Assembly: GCA_036867785.1 (NCBI GenBank) | Contig: CP145411.1 | Coordinates: 1,791,649 to 1,855,648 of the forward strand | Direction of reading: 5' to 3' | Length of the DNA: 64,000 nucleotides | Source of the DNA: Plasmodiophora brassicae | Taxonomy: Eukaryota; Endomyxa: Phytomyxea; Phytomyxea; Plasmodiophorida | Shown: positions 1-10,616 of the stretch, piece by piece | Position numbering within the stretch: the first letter of the stretch is position 1 | Layout of the letters: each line of letters starts with the position of its first letter | The notes under the pieces: generated by a model | What the model saw: only the letters and a program-made list of their open reading frames with translations | The model's database searches: none | Told to the model about the DNA's origin: nothing | Translations under genes and position numbers: made by a program

Positions 1-1706
1 GACGGCGACCATCGCAGAGTGTGTCGGCTGACGGAAACGCTCCCCTCCGTTGTCGCGCAGGATCGTGCACCCGGGCATCGAAGGCGACCGCGGGATGTCC
101 TCCCTGGACTGGGCTCTGCAGGGGCGGAGCCCCGTCTGGGGCGTCACCATCCTCCAGGCGGACGACGTGATGGACGCTGGACCGTATGCCATTCGCCACG
201 TTCCGTTTGTCGTTCGACGTGACCCGGGTTGTTGTTCCTGGCGTAGGGTCTGGGCCACGACGACGTTCCCGGTTCGGCCCGGCGCCACCAAGTCGGGCAC
301 GTACCGTCGCGAGTGCGTCGACGCCGCCATGGCGTGCCTGGACGCCGCCCTGGCGTCGTTCGCGGGCGGCGGGCGCCCGCGGCCGGCAGCGCAGGACGGC
401 CCGGGCCGGGCCCGACCGCGCATGACGCAGGCGGATCGCCGCATCGACTGGGACGCCATGTCCGCCGACGAGATCGCCCGGCGCGTCGCGGCCGCCGACT
501 CCCAGCCCGGCCTGGAAGCCGTCCTGCCGGGCGCGTCGGCGCCCGTGTCCCTGTTCAACGCGTGCGTCGCCCGCGACTGGCGCCCGTCGTCGTCGGGCCC
601 CGCGTCCGGGTCGCTGATCGCGCTGCGCGACGACGCCGTCCTGATCGCCTGCGAGCGCGGCCGGTCCGCCGTCTGGATCGGGACGATGCGGGTCGGGCGC
701 AACGGCATCAAGGTGCCGGCGCGCGACGCCCTGGCGGCGGTGACGCGCGACGACGACGACGCGGTGACGCGGCCGTGTCGCCCGGTGCGGGCGTCGCCCG
801 GCCTGTTCGTCGAGTTCGGCAGGGCGCCGGACGGGTTCCAGGAGGTGTACGCGTGGAGGCACCCGCGCGCCGACGACGTCGTGTTCCTGTGGTTCGACTT
901 CTACAACGGCGCCATGTCGACCCGGCAGTGTCGTCGCCTGTGCCGCGCGCTCGACAATCTCCTCGACGGGACGTCGTCGCCGCCGCCGCGCGTCCTGGTC
1001 CTCATGGGCGGCCCCGGGTTCTTCTCCAACGGCATCAACCTGAACACGATCGAGGCGTCCGCCGACCCGGTCGCCGAGTCGGCGGACAACATCGTCGCCA
1101 TCGACGACGTCGTCGAGCGCGTCCTGCACGCGACCGGGACCGTGACGGTGTCGGCCCTGATGGGCAACGCGGGCGCCGGCGGCGCCATGATGGCCATCGC
1201 CGCCGACCATGTCTGGGCGCACGCCAACTCGGTCCTGCTGCCGTCGTACGCCAACATGGCGCTGTTCGGCAGCGAGTACTGGACGTATTCGCTGCGGCGC
1301 CGGGTCGGCCCCGACCTGGCGCGCTCGCTGGCCCTGGCGGGGAGGCCCGTGTCCGCCCACGAGGCGCACCGCATCGGCCTCGTCGACCGCATCGTCAGCG
1401 ACGACGCGCACGGGTTCGTCGACGCCGTTGCCGATCACGCCGGCGACCTGGCCGTCGACGTGGAGGCGTTCCTGCGGCGCAAGGCGGCAGCGGCGCCGGC
1501 GGAACAGCGACGCATGCGGTCAGTGAGCGCTGTCTAGGCGTGTGTGATGCTCCATCGGTGCCCGGCTGACCGGCCGCGCCACCCTACGCAGGCTGTGCCG
1601 GCGCCTGGAGCTGATGCACATGTACGACTGCTTCCGCAGCGACGAGTACGCCGCGCGCCGACGCGACTTCGTGTACAAGTCGGCGGCCATGCCCTGCCGC
1701 AAATGA
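1..1706 (+). CDS. HypX/HoxX-like protein (formyltransferase C-domain + enoyl-CoA hydratase domain), 5' partial
   Basis: The 5' end lies outside the window. Exon boundaries inferred: an intron ending at 60, introns 205-246 (42 nt) and 1519-1591 (73 nt), stop at 1704-1706. The first visible exon reads HPGIEGDRGMSSLDW, the signature of the HypX/HoxX formyltransferase region. It is followed by a Fmt-C-like stretch (MTQADRRIDW, then AADSQPGLEAVL) and a crotonase domain (VLMGGPGFFSNGINL, GNAGAGGAMMAIAADHVW). The last exon gives the family's C-terminal helix (LCRRLELMHMYD, then RRRDFVYKS). In bacteria HypX makes CO from formyl-tetrahydrofolate for NiFe-hydrogenase maturation. Eukaryotes lack NiFe hydrogenases, so the role here is unknown. 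Family assignment is strong; the exact first introns are inferred. Confidence 0.85.
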
Positions 1707-2588
1707 CCGTGTAGTAAACAGGATCGTTCGTTGGCGACGCTCGGCGTTCAGTCCAGGCCGCACCGTTCGGTGCCCACAGTCGCTCACGATACCGTGATCC
1801 CGGGCCTCAGCTGTAGGATGGTAGCCGCGCCAGGGGCAGGCCAGTCCGGCCGCACATCGAAGTCTGGCCTGGCCTGGTCAGTTCTGCGCGACACGGCGCG
1901 CTTCGCACATTTCGAAGTGCGCGCCCGTCGTACCTGACTGACGAGCCAGGCCATGCTCTCGATCGGCACGCCTTGCGTGACGCGGCAGCAGGCTGCGACG
2001 AACGGTCGCCATGTAGAAACGCATGCGCAACGTTCGAGAGCGTTCTGGATCGGTGCCGGCAAGCGCGCCGGCAATGCGGACGGGAGAATGGCAGGTGCCC
2101 CGGAGCATATACCGTAAGGCAAGCGCAGGGTGACATGTGCCCGTTCCGGTTCCTGGTTCTCGCGTTTGCTGTTCTCGTTGCACTGTGGCGCTACGTTTTC
2201 AGATGCAGGCCAGCCGACGAATCAGGCAGCAGCGCCCGGGAGCCGGCTGTCGATCCAGCACCGGCAGCCCCCGTCGGAGACGTCGCCTCCGCCGACGACC
2301 ATGACAAGTTGCTGTAAAAGGGGGGCGCTTGTCCAGGACGCGTTGAGTAAACCAGAGTACTGATAGTTCGATACCGACGAATGAAACGTGGTCGGGTCGG
2401 GCTTCGCTGGCTAAAATTGGAAACACGCGATTAGTCGTCGCATCGATCTGCTTGACGTGGCCCGATCGCCGGATCGACCGCGACCGGAGCGATGGGCTTC
2501 AGTTCTAAGGGCGCCGTCCAGTTACTAGACCACCTCTAACGACGATATCTTATACTGCCCCTTCCGAGCCGGAGAGCAGCCTCAGCCC
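1707..2588. other. Intergenic region
   Basis: About 880 bases between the HypX-like gene and CLN3. It contains a GC-rich hairpin-prone stretch around 1890-1925 and one short candidate ORF (2134-2317). I see no RNA gene or transposon. Confidence 0.5.
2134..2317 (+). CDS. Possible small signal-anchored protein (60 aa)
   Basis: An ATG opens a 60-residue frame beginning MCPFRFLVLAFAVLVALW, a hydrophobic stretch like a signal peptide or membrane anchor, followed by a hydrophilic Ala/Pro/Asp-rich tail. No family recognised. Composition is ordinary for this GC-rich DNA, so it could be chance. Only the N-terminal hydrophobic pattern supports it. Confidence 0.25.
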
Positions 2589-3864
2589 ATGGGCAGGCGG
2601 TTGCCGATATCGTGCACGCCGTCGGAAATGACATCGCTTGTGGCGTTCCCCGCGTTCTTCGCCCTCGGCCTGTCCAACAATATCGGGTACGTCGTCGTCA
2701 GCGCGCTGGCGGACCCCATGATGAAGGAATTCGGAAAGCTCGACCTGATCGGGCTCGTCACGCTCGCCATGGGCATCGGGACCGTCCTCGTCTCAGGTAC
2801 GTCGAGGCGCGCGCGCCCCCATGCCCCCCGGCGACATCCCTGACCGCATGTCGCGTAGCGTCGAACTTGTTCATGACGAGCCTGAGCATGAGCAGCCGCG
2901 TGGTGACCGCGCTGGCGTGCAGCGTGCTCGGCGCGCTGCTGCTGACGCTGACGATCCAGGCCGTGCTGTCCGCATCGATCGTCGCCATCATTCTCATATC
3001 GTGCGCGTCGTCGTTCGGCGAGATCGCCATCCTGTCGTCGATGTCGCGGTTCCCCGACGGCAGCCTGGGCATGTGGACGGCGGGCACCGGCGCCGCCGGC
3101 ATCCTCGGCACCGCCTTCGCGCTCCTCACGAAGAGCGCTGGCGCTGATCTCAGGTCGGTGATCGTCGGGCCGTCGTGCCCGACCCGTGCCTAACCGTGGC
3201 TGTCAGGACGCGCGTGTCGATCGGCCTGTTCCCAGCGGCGGCGCTCTTCGCGCTGTGCTACCCGCTGGCGAAGCGAAGCGCGGACCAGGACCCGGACGCG
3301 GCCCTGGCACACAAGATGCCGGCGCGCCTGACGACGACGCGCGTTGCGGGCGCCCTGCGTTCGGCCTGGGTCCACATCGGCAACGTCGCCTGGATGTATT
3401 TCGTGGTGGCCGCCATGCACGGCCTGCTGGCGTCCCGCTGCCAGGCCCTGGCGACATCCAGCGCGGGCAAGCAGCCGTCCTGGGCCGTCCAGCATTCGCT
3501 GGAGATCCTCATCCTCTGCATGCAGTCGGGCATCTTCGTCGCGCGGTCGTCGTTGTCGTTCGTGACGATTCGCCGGTTCTCGCTGATCCTGGTGCCGCTG
3601 ACGGCCACCTTCGCCCTGTTCGTCGCGCACGTTCGCGCCCCGTTCATGCCGCTCGAGGCGCAGTTCGCCCTGATGGGCCTGACGGGCCTCCTGTCCGGGG
3701 CGACGTACGCCAACGCGCTGTACGATATGACAAAGAGGTACGACAACCCGATTCCGATTCGGGATCAGCCGCTCTGCGTCACCCTGGCCGGGACGGGCGG
3801 CGCCCTGGCCGCCGTCCTGTCGTCCGTTCTCCAGGTCGTGGCTGGGTCCCAGGGCTGGCTCTGA
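2589..3864 (+). CDS. CLN3: CLN3 (battenin)-like lysosomal membrane protein
   Basis: Three exons (2589-2796, 2859-3153, 3207-3864) encode ~386 aa; introns are 62 and 53 nt and phases agree. The N-terminus has FALGLSNNIGYVVVSA, the CLN3 first-helix signature. The middle has SFGEIAILSSMSRFPDG, then WTAGTGAAGILGTAFAL, and the C-terminal half has CMQSGIFVARSSLSF, all hallmark CLN3 motifs. About ten hydrophobic segments are visible, as expected for this multi-pass family (human 438 aa). CLN3 proteins act in late endosome/lysosome membranes and are linked to glycerophosphodiester egress and lysosomal pH. The start at 2589 is the first ATG; one at 2628 is also possible. Confidence 0.9.
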
Positions 3865-3943
3865 CCGTCGAATACACGTCTCCTGCGCGCTCGCCCCACC
3901 GACTGCGACAGCGAGCGGGTGTATTCCTTCGGGGCAGAGGCGA

Positions 3944-5890
3944 TTACGAGTTTCGACGGGCGGGGGACTGCAGGCCTGGCGAGGCCTGCAGGGACGCGGA
4001 CCCCGACCCGATCAGCCACTTCATCAGGGACATGTACCCTCGTCGCAGCGCCGTCGGTTCGAACACGTACCTGGGCGGTCGCTCAGTTTCGACAGATGAC
4101 GTGCGACGTGTACTGCTTACGTGTAGCAAAGCAGGGCGGACGACAGGGAGAATCCGAGGACGTCCAGCCCGGGAACCGTCAGGCGAAGCCCTCGTTGGCG
4201 CGCGCTCCAGCACGCGTTCTGCCAAGGCACATACTATGAGCAATTGCTGTTAGCGCTGGGCGGGCGTCTGACCTTTGCAGCCGACTGCAAGGCATGCGAC
4301 AGCGTGTACAGGGCCAGCTCGATCCGACGCGACGGCTTCTCGATGAACAGGGCGCAACCGGCAAACAGGCCCGTCACCAGGCCGGTCAGCTTGGGCGTTT
4401 GCATCCGAATGGCACTACTCGGGCACGCCCCATCAGACGGCGACGGGACAATCGGGAACGGTGTAGCGGATCACCGCAACAGGCAGGCGCCCGTCCAGCC
4501 TAGCGCCATGTACGCGCCGACGAACATTGACGATCGGACGATACTGAGCAGCGTCTGGAGCGCCTGTTGGAGCGGGGCGGCCAGCAGTTGTCGCGTGCGG
4601 AAGAAGATCAGCGGCAGGCAGTACACGGGGACGTACAGCGGTATCGACCTGCAGGACCCTTCGACAAACTCCACTCTGCGGCAAACCGCCGTCAGCGTGC
4701 ATCGCCCGTTGATGCCCCCACGTCCGGCTACGTACATGTTCGCCCAGGTGCACGACTTGTACCTCGGGTGCAACAAGTCGCACGACGTGTGCTGCGAGTC
4801 GACGAACTCGTCGTATCCGAGGGCGAACCGGTCGGCGTTAACGGCGCGACGGACGTCGTCGGGCAGCGGGATGCGGCCCTCCAGCACACCCCTGTAGGCG
4901 TCCCAGACGGGACGGTTCCGGGCGCTGCACGTGTCCAGGAACCGGGCAAACACCGGATCCAGCGATGCCCGGTTGAACATCCACGCCCAGGTGATCTGCC
5001 CGGACGACAGCGACATGAGCAGGACGTCCGCGTGTGGGATCTCGGGAATGATCCCGCGGCGAACGAGAAGATGGCAGGCCACCTCCAGGCTTCGAATCCC
5101 AAAGAACACGGATAGCGGGACACGCGATGACGCCGGCGCCAGCAGCAACGACAGGCCAGCGGCGGCGCCGGCGAGCACAATCCTACCAGAGCGCGTCAGG
5201 GTCATGCATGCTGTCGCCCAGAGGTAACGCTCGGACGTACGCTAGTCGCGACCTGCACACGTCCCCATCCGCCTCGTCAGCGGCACACAGGGCGTCTCGT
5301 TCGCTCAGTAACATGCCGACCTCGAACACGCTCAGGAACGTCCCGACGAAGGACCCAAACTCGAAAGCCTCCTTCAGGCACAGCGCGTCACTGTTTAGAA
5401 TACGCGCCCCGTCAGAGCACGTCTGCAACGGACCCGCTGCAGTGTATGGATAGTACAATGGGCGCTTGATCTGCCGGCCGTCCCTACGGCCGCGCCGCAA
5501 CACGAGTTTCGATACAGTGAACATGCTTTGCACTGTGCCAGTACCGGGGATGGATTAGCGCGGGGGGCGAGCGACGCGACACAATCAAGCGACGCACATA
5601 GAGTTCCAACAGCGAATCCTTTCCCAAAGCGACGAAACGCCCGTCGTAGAATGACGAGCAGGACGTCGGACCCCTTGAGCGGGGGTCGGTCCTCGGCGTG
5701 GTCTCCGGGGCCGTCCGGGAACCTACACCGAGACGTGCGTGGTCAGCGGCGCGCGCCCCCGTGTTGCGACCGGCACCGACGGCGACACGACATCGGTCGG
5801 GTAGTGATCCAGCCGCCTGGTGTCCTGGCGCAGGGCGGCCAGGTTGAGGTCGGCGCCCAGCGACTCCCACCGCGTCAGGTTGACCTCCAT
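3944..5890 (-). CDS. TMEM135-like multi-pass membrane protein (two repeats)
   Basis: Seven exons on the minus strand: 5890-5729, 5673-5581, 5470-5241, 5182-4475, 4414-4273, 4218-4121, 4070-3944, about 519 aa, phases consistent. Two tandem copies of the TMEM135 unit are visible. The first has FEFGSFVGTFLSVFE, then VLAGAAAGLSLLLAP and IPHADVLLMSLS. The second starts with LLHPRYKSC and has LVTGLFAGCALFIEKPSRR, then DVLGFSLSSALLCY and EPTALRRGYM. TMEM135 proteins sit in mitochondrial/peroxisomal membranes and affect organelle dynamics in animals. The third intron (5471-5580, 110 nt) is the least certain junction. It converges with CLN3, leaving only 79 bases between stops. Confidence 0.78.
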
Positions 5891-6119
5891 GACACCCGCC
5901 CAACTCCGCAATGACACGCCCCCCTTGTAGCACCACTGGCCACCCGCATGACCCTGTGCTGTCCCTCCCAAAAAAAAGACGACACGCCGGGCCCCTCAAC
6001 GTGTCCAAAAAAACAAACGTTCACGTCATGCGGCGGTATCGATTTTGTCAGGTCCGTGCTGCACCTCCACCACGGCCGGGTCTGTCTGAAAGAGTGCGGT
6101 CGGCGGTCTGTTCCGGAGG

Positions 6120-7561
6120 ATGGCGACGCAGCGTCGGCGGTCGGCCGGCGGCAACGTCGGGCGTCGCCGCCAGTGGGCGACGCTGTACGACGGAGCGTCG
6201 GTGCGGGGATCGGTGCTGATGGTATGTCGTTGTCGCGCAGGCTCGGCGTCACGGGCGCGGATGCGGACGACGCCGACGACCAGTTCGACTTGGTGCCGTC
6301 GCATACGCATGTCGACACCGTCGACAAGGATGTGGCCCGGTCGCTCTGCAACTATGACGTCTGCCAGGGGTGGCCCCTGGAACGCCTGTCCGGTCCGCCA
6401 CGACGCGATTGCAATCCTGTCTCATGTTCCAACGCAGGGAACGGGAGCGCGCCAAACTGTCGCGGATCATAAACCGTATCATGTCGCGTCATGCCGGCCA
6501 CCTGCATTACATCCAGGGGTACCACGACATCTGCTCCGTTGTCCTAATCGCCTGCGACTACGACGAGCGCCTCGCCCTGGCTATCTGCGATCGCCTGTCC
6601 CGGGTCCACCTACGGTCCCCCATCGCTCCCTCGCACCGTTCCTGCTATTGATGAGAGGTGTGTAGGGAGTTTCTGCGCCCATCGCTGGATGTGGTGGTGG
6701 AGGTGCTGAACCTGTTGTTCCCGCTGCTGGAGTGCCTGGACCCGGCGGTGGCCCGGTTCCTGCACCGTGCGAACATCCAGTCCTTCTTCGCGCTGAGCTG
6801 GGTCCTGACCTGGTTCAGCCACACGATTTACAAGTTCGACGTGGTCGTCCGCATCTTTGACTTCCTGATTGTATCCCACCCGACCATGCCGCTCTACATT
6901 GCTGCCGCCGTGGGTCGTCATTCCGTCGCACGTGATTCGCTTGCTGACTGCCGTTCGTAGTTTGTCCATCAGCATCGCGGTAACCTGCTGCGATTGGAAT
7001 GTGACATGCCGGCCATCCACCATTACTTCCAGCAGCAGAACGAGGTATCGAACTGCTGTGTGTCAACGTTTCCGACTGGCAGCTTGACAGGTCTGCCTAA
7101 TAGGTCGACCTGGACAGCGTGCTGCCGCTAGCTCGTATCCTATACCGACGGTTTCCCGTATGAGTGGCGCTGTTGCCACCGATTGTCGACGCTGTCTGAC
7201 GGTGTTCGTCTTCAGCCTCGCGACCTGTTCAGACAATATCGACCTCGAATTCCGCTCGAGTCAGTGTCCTTGCTACGACCTCTGGGGAACGCTCTGACTC
7301 ATCGTTGCTCAGCTCGTTGCTCCCAAGGTCGGACATCGGGAAGCTGTACAGTGAGGGGTGGCCACCGTCGACGAAGCCAATGTCCGGGTTCCATACGTTC
7401 CCAAGGTCCACAACGACGCCGGAGCCGCCCCTGATTAGTTCTCGTGTTTCTCATCGCCCTTCTTTGGTAGTGTCTACAGCGTCAATGCGGTCCCGATGCT
7501 GCTGATTGCCGTCTGGGCCATCATTCTGTGGCAGTTGTTACACTACCTGACAGGGTCGTAA
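6120..7561 (+). CDS. TBC1D20/Gyp8-like Rab GTPase-activating protein
   Basis: Exons inferred: 6120-6196, 6241-6369, 6438-6614, 6666-6909, 6961-7044, and 7104 onward. The TBC domain reads continuously: VDTVDKDVARSLCNYD, then LHYIQGYHDICSVVLIACD, VHLREFLRPSLD, FFALSWVLTWFSHTIYKFD and RIFDFLIVSHPTMPLYIAA, then LLRLECDMPAIHHYFQQ. This pattern (YQGYHD finger, LTWFSH) is specific to TBC1D20/Gyp8, ER/Golgi Rab1-type GAPs with a C-terminal anchor. A short reading ends at 7163. A hydrophobic tail exon near 7471-7561 (VPMLLIAVWAIILWQLLHYL) is probably the anchor, but exons joining it across 7164-7470 are unresolved. In the canonical pair (IxxDxxR, YxQ) the Gln finger (YIQG) is present. Confidence 0.85.
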
Positions 7562-7630
7562 TGTTGCGGATACCTTCGCCAGACGCCCGCAGACAGCGGC
7601 GCGGACTGCTATGATGTTTACGTACTTGCT

Positions 7631-9178
7631 TCACAACAAGACAACGATGAAGAACGATAGGGCCACGGGGACGGCAGTAGCAGAGACCAGGGCGGGTGCA
7701 CCTGACGATGGCACCAACTTCGAGGCACTGAGAATCGATGCAATGTTCACGTGCGGGTAACGCTGCTTGACGTGGACAACGCCTGCAGCAGCCCCGGCCG
7801 ACAGCAAGGTGCCGGTAACGATCTTCTTCGCGCCGTGCTTCCACGCGCCGGATAACCTCTGCGTCACCGTTGGGGGTATCAGCGCTCGTTCCGCGTTCCC
7901 CAGTGCCCATCTCGTCGCCATCCAAAAGGCGGCGAGCGCCAGCACGCCACCAGCAGCCGTGTCCAGCGCGCTCGGAGATGCCGATTGCAACGTCTTCCAG
8001 GTCGTTTTCGGCCTCTGTGTCCACATGGCCCTGTTCTCGGTGACAAGTCCGACGATGACCGAGAACGGATGTTGCTCCCTGTCAGGGCTTCCCGCCTGAC
8101 GTCTCCTTTCCAGCGCCTGCACCGAGTAAGACCGTGGCCGGTTCGAGGCAACGGTGCCGTTTACCCTGTCCACGATGAGTTGAGGCAAAGAAGCGTCGCT
8201 GCTGTTGTTGCTACTGATGTCGCCGTCGTCGCCGTTGCTCTTGTCTCTGGCGAAGGATCGAACAATGCCAGCAACGTCGGTCTGCACCACACCTCGCGGT
8301 TTAGTTTCAAATGGCCCGATGCGAAATGGAACACGGACCAGGTTGAGCATCCGCATTGTGGCGGTGGACCCGGCAACAATGTAGTCGCCGGGCCTCAGAC
8401 GCAGCGGCCGGCTCTGCACGAACGGCAGACCGCCGTCTGCGTCCCGATGGAACGTCGCCTCCTCGACCTCCGGATTGTCGGGATCTCTAACGCGTTCCGT
8501 TCAGTGGCAGACATCAGTTATCCGGGCGTACATGGGCCTGACTCGGTGATCAACGGCAGCGTCGCGAACACGGGCACGTACTGGTCCTCGTCCGCATCGT
8601 AGCGCATCAGCATGAGCTGTGCCCCGCCAGTGTACTCGCAGTGGAGCATGGAATTGCGCACCGTCCCAACTGTGTCCACGAAACCCGTTTCAGTTTCACC
8701 ATGGTCGAAGCCGCACGGCGGCGGTCGCGGGCGTACCAAGTGAAGAGAGTTTGGCGCTGGCGAAGGCGCCGAACCACCCGGTCGCAGGACGTACCTTCTC
8801 CTTTAGGACCTTGTCGTACGCGTGCTTCACGATTCGCTGTTTGCCGTCGAACGCGAGCTGCTTGCTCCTGTACTGGACGTGGACAGCGTTCAGGAACTGG
8901 GCGGCAATCTCGGCGGCGTCACCTGGCTGCCGCTCCTCACCGCCTGCCACGACGTTGTCAGGGTCCCATTACGAACGCCGTCACTCGGTACGTGACGAAC
9001 GCGCTGTCGCTAGGCCGAAACCGTCGACGGTTTCATCGATGAACACCTGATCGGCCACGTGGCCATTGGCCGGCGCGGTCGCCATGTCCAGCTGCAATCG
9101 AAGCACCGGTTTCGCCGATTCGACCAGGAACGCCACCGCAACAACGCACCATCCCAGCACCAGCGCCCACGGTCGCAT
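7631..9178 (-). CDS. Uncharacterised signal-peptide membrane protein, possibly a degenerate PP2C/PTC7-like domain
   Basis: Four exons (9178-8992, 8943-8737, 8669-8532, 8484-7631) encode ~461 aa; introns 48, 67 and 47 nt, phases agree. The N-terminus (MRPWALVLGWCVVAVAFLV) is a signal peptide or anchor. Two further hydrophobic segments occur near the C-terminus (GGVLALAAFWMATRWAL and the last ~20 residues). No family is certain. Order and spacing of ETVDGFGL, GGAQLMLMRYDA and RPGDYIVAGSTATMRML faintly recall PTC7-type PP2C phosphatases (ADGVGG, GSSTA.., GD.I....DGLFDN), but the metal-binding aspartates are mostly absent. Treat that likeness as a guess. Confidence 0.65.
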
Positions 9179-9300
9179 CGTCTGCGATGGGTGAGTGTCT
9201 CGACGAAGTCTGAAGCGGCTAGGTAGGCGGGCCACCTCACGAGGCAATTCCCGATTTAGCGTCCGAGGCTAAAATGGTCAGACGGCAGCCAATCCGCTCG

Positions 9301-9543
9301 GTCAACCTGTGCTCGACCAAGCACAGTCGAAACCACAAGAGCTGCTACGAGCTATTTCACTCATCGCGGACGATACGCAGGCGTGAAGAGTCGCCGGGCC
9401 CCGATCCGGCGGGGTCGTAAGCGATCAACTGGATCCTGATCGGACCCCGCCCGCTCTTCACGCCTGCGTATCGTCCTCGACGAGTGAAATAGCTCGTAGC
9501 AGCTCTTGTGGTTGCGACTATGCTTGGTCGGACACAGGTTGAC
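9301..9543. repeat. Large imperfect inverted repeat (90-bp arms, 63-bp spacer)
   Basis: Bases 9301-9390 pair with 9454-9543 in reverse complement with about 6 mismatches in 90 (~93%). The spacer also contains a GC-rich partly self-complementary stretch, so the transcript would form one very long hairpin. The right arm overlaps an open minus-strand frame; the left arm looks like its inverted duplicate. Confidence 0.9.
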
Positions 9544-9549
9544 CGTGCA

Positions 9550-10560
9550 GGATTGGCTTTAGGTCGTGGTACGGCCACCGCAGACGACGCAGGAACGAGA
9601 TCGTCCGCTCCCCGACCCATAATGTCGTTGCTGAATGTCAGACGGAACGTTGCCACGTCCAGCTTGTTGTACCGCGGTACTCGCGGAGGGTCAAGACTGC
9701 TCGGACTGGCGATGACGGCTTCACCCACGACGAGTCCTCCTGACCTCATTCTCTGCGAGGGCACCCAGTGTGTGACGACGTCACAGAGAAAGTGTCGATG
9801 AATGATTTCTGGTGATTGAGGGACGTCTTCCACTTGTGGTACAACTGCCCACGGTAGCCAGCCGTCCAGGCGGTCGTTTTGAACAGTGAAGACCGGGCGT
9901 CGAATTATTCGAATATTCGACGATTGCTGTGTCACCAACGATGTCCCTAGCTCTCTGTAATCGTGACCTGGCCTCTCGTTCCGTCAGGTTGTCCGTCGCC
10001 GACTTGAACTCGATCACACATACCAGGGACGATACAACAACGTCATGACGGTTCTCTCCAGAACAGCAACCCCATCAATGGACGTCGCATGCGCAGGAAC
10101 TTCGCGGTTCTGGAGCGGTCCGCAATGAACGATTTCGCCGCTCGCGACCGTCCAACCGTTGCCGTAGATTCCCATCCAGGAAGGCAGAGCAGGGTCAAGA
10201 CCGCTCGGACTGGCGACGACGACGTCCGACCTGTCGTCGTTAGCGATCGTCTGCGCGTATGACTTCGTGGCCCCGGACGATCGTCAGCCGACAGGAAGGC
10301 GCGTCGCCGGGCGCGAACCTTGTGCGGCGCTCGTCGGAGGACGCCTCGCCGGCGCCGGCAGCATCTAAGGCGACCACGACGTGCTCGGCGTTCCAGCCCG
10401 TGTCCAGTCGTCCTCGGCCAAGTCGCTCCAGATGGTGGATGCACGACCTGAGACGCTCCTTGACGATGGCGTCGGCGCGACCTGCCTACAGTGCGACGGT
10501 GTCGCTGAGCAGGCGAGACCGTTCCCGCCGGTTAGAGGTGGTACTGGCCGCGCGCCGGTT
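9550..10560 (-). CDS. Unresolved gene or pseudogene with a PD-(D/E)XK-like stretch
   Basis: Minus-strand coding-like segments in several frames, exon structure not solved. About 10240-10500 encodes DAIVKERLRSCIHHLERLG, then WNAEHVVVALDAAGAGEAS. About 9945-10065 encodes NRHDVVVSSLVCVIEFKSA, then REARSRLQRARDIVGD, which matches the D...(E)xK core of PD-(D/E)XK nucleases. About 9550-9930 encodes RRPVFTVQNDRLDGWLPW and KLDVATFRLTFSNDIMG. The words VVVASPSGLDP (near 10200) and AVIASPSSLDP (near 9700) are a partial internal duplication. It could be a spliced effector-like nuclease gene or a decayed one. It faces VPS33 head to head. Function is not asserted. Confidence 0.35.
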
Positions 10561-10616
10561 GTGTGCGCGCCGGGCGCAGTGTTCGTGTCGCGGGCGCGGA
10601 ACGGGCGTCGTCGTTC

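Noticed and set aside
313-1569. Long Arg/Ala/Gly-rich open frames overlapping the HypX-like gene and others
   Set aside because: GC-rich DNA leaves shadow frames open; their composition is typical of off-frame translation.
3944-5890. Circular permutation of TMEM135 (C-half before N-half)
   Set aside because: Both halves are homologous repeats; finding the upstream exons shows the normal two-repeat order.
6219-6240. A 19-nt GT..AG segment in the TBC gene, like ultrashort nucleomorph introns
   Set aside because: Its phase does not fit the downstream TBC exon; a 44-nt intron (6197-6240) keeps the frame and gives the expected sequence.
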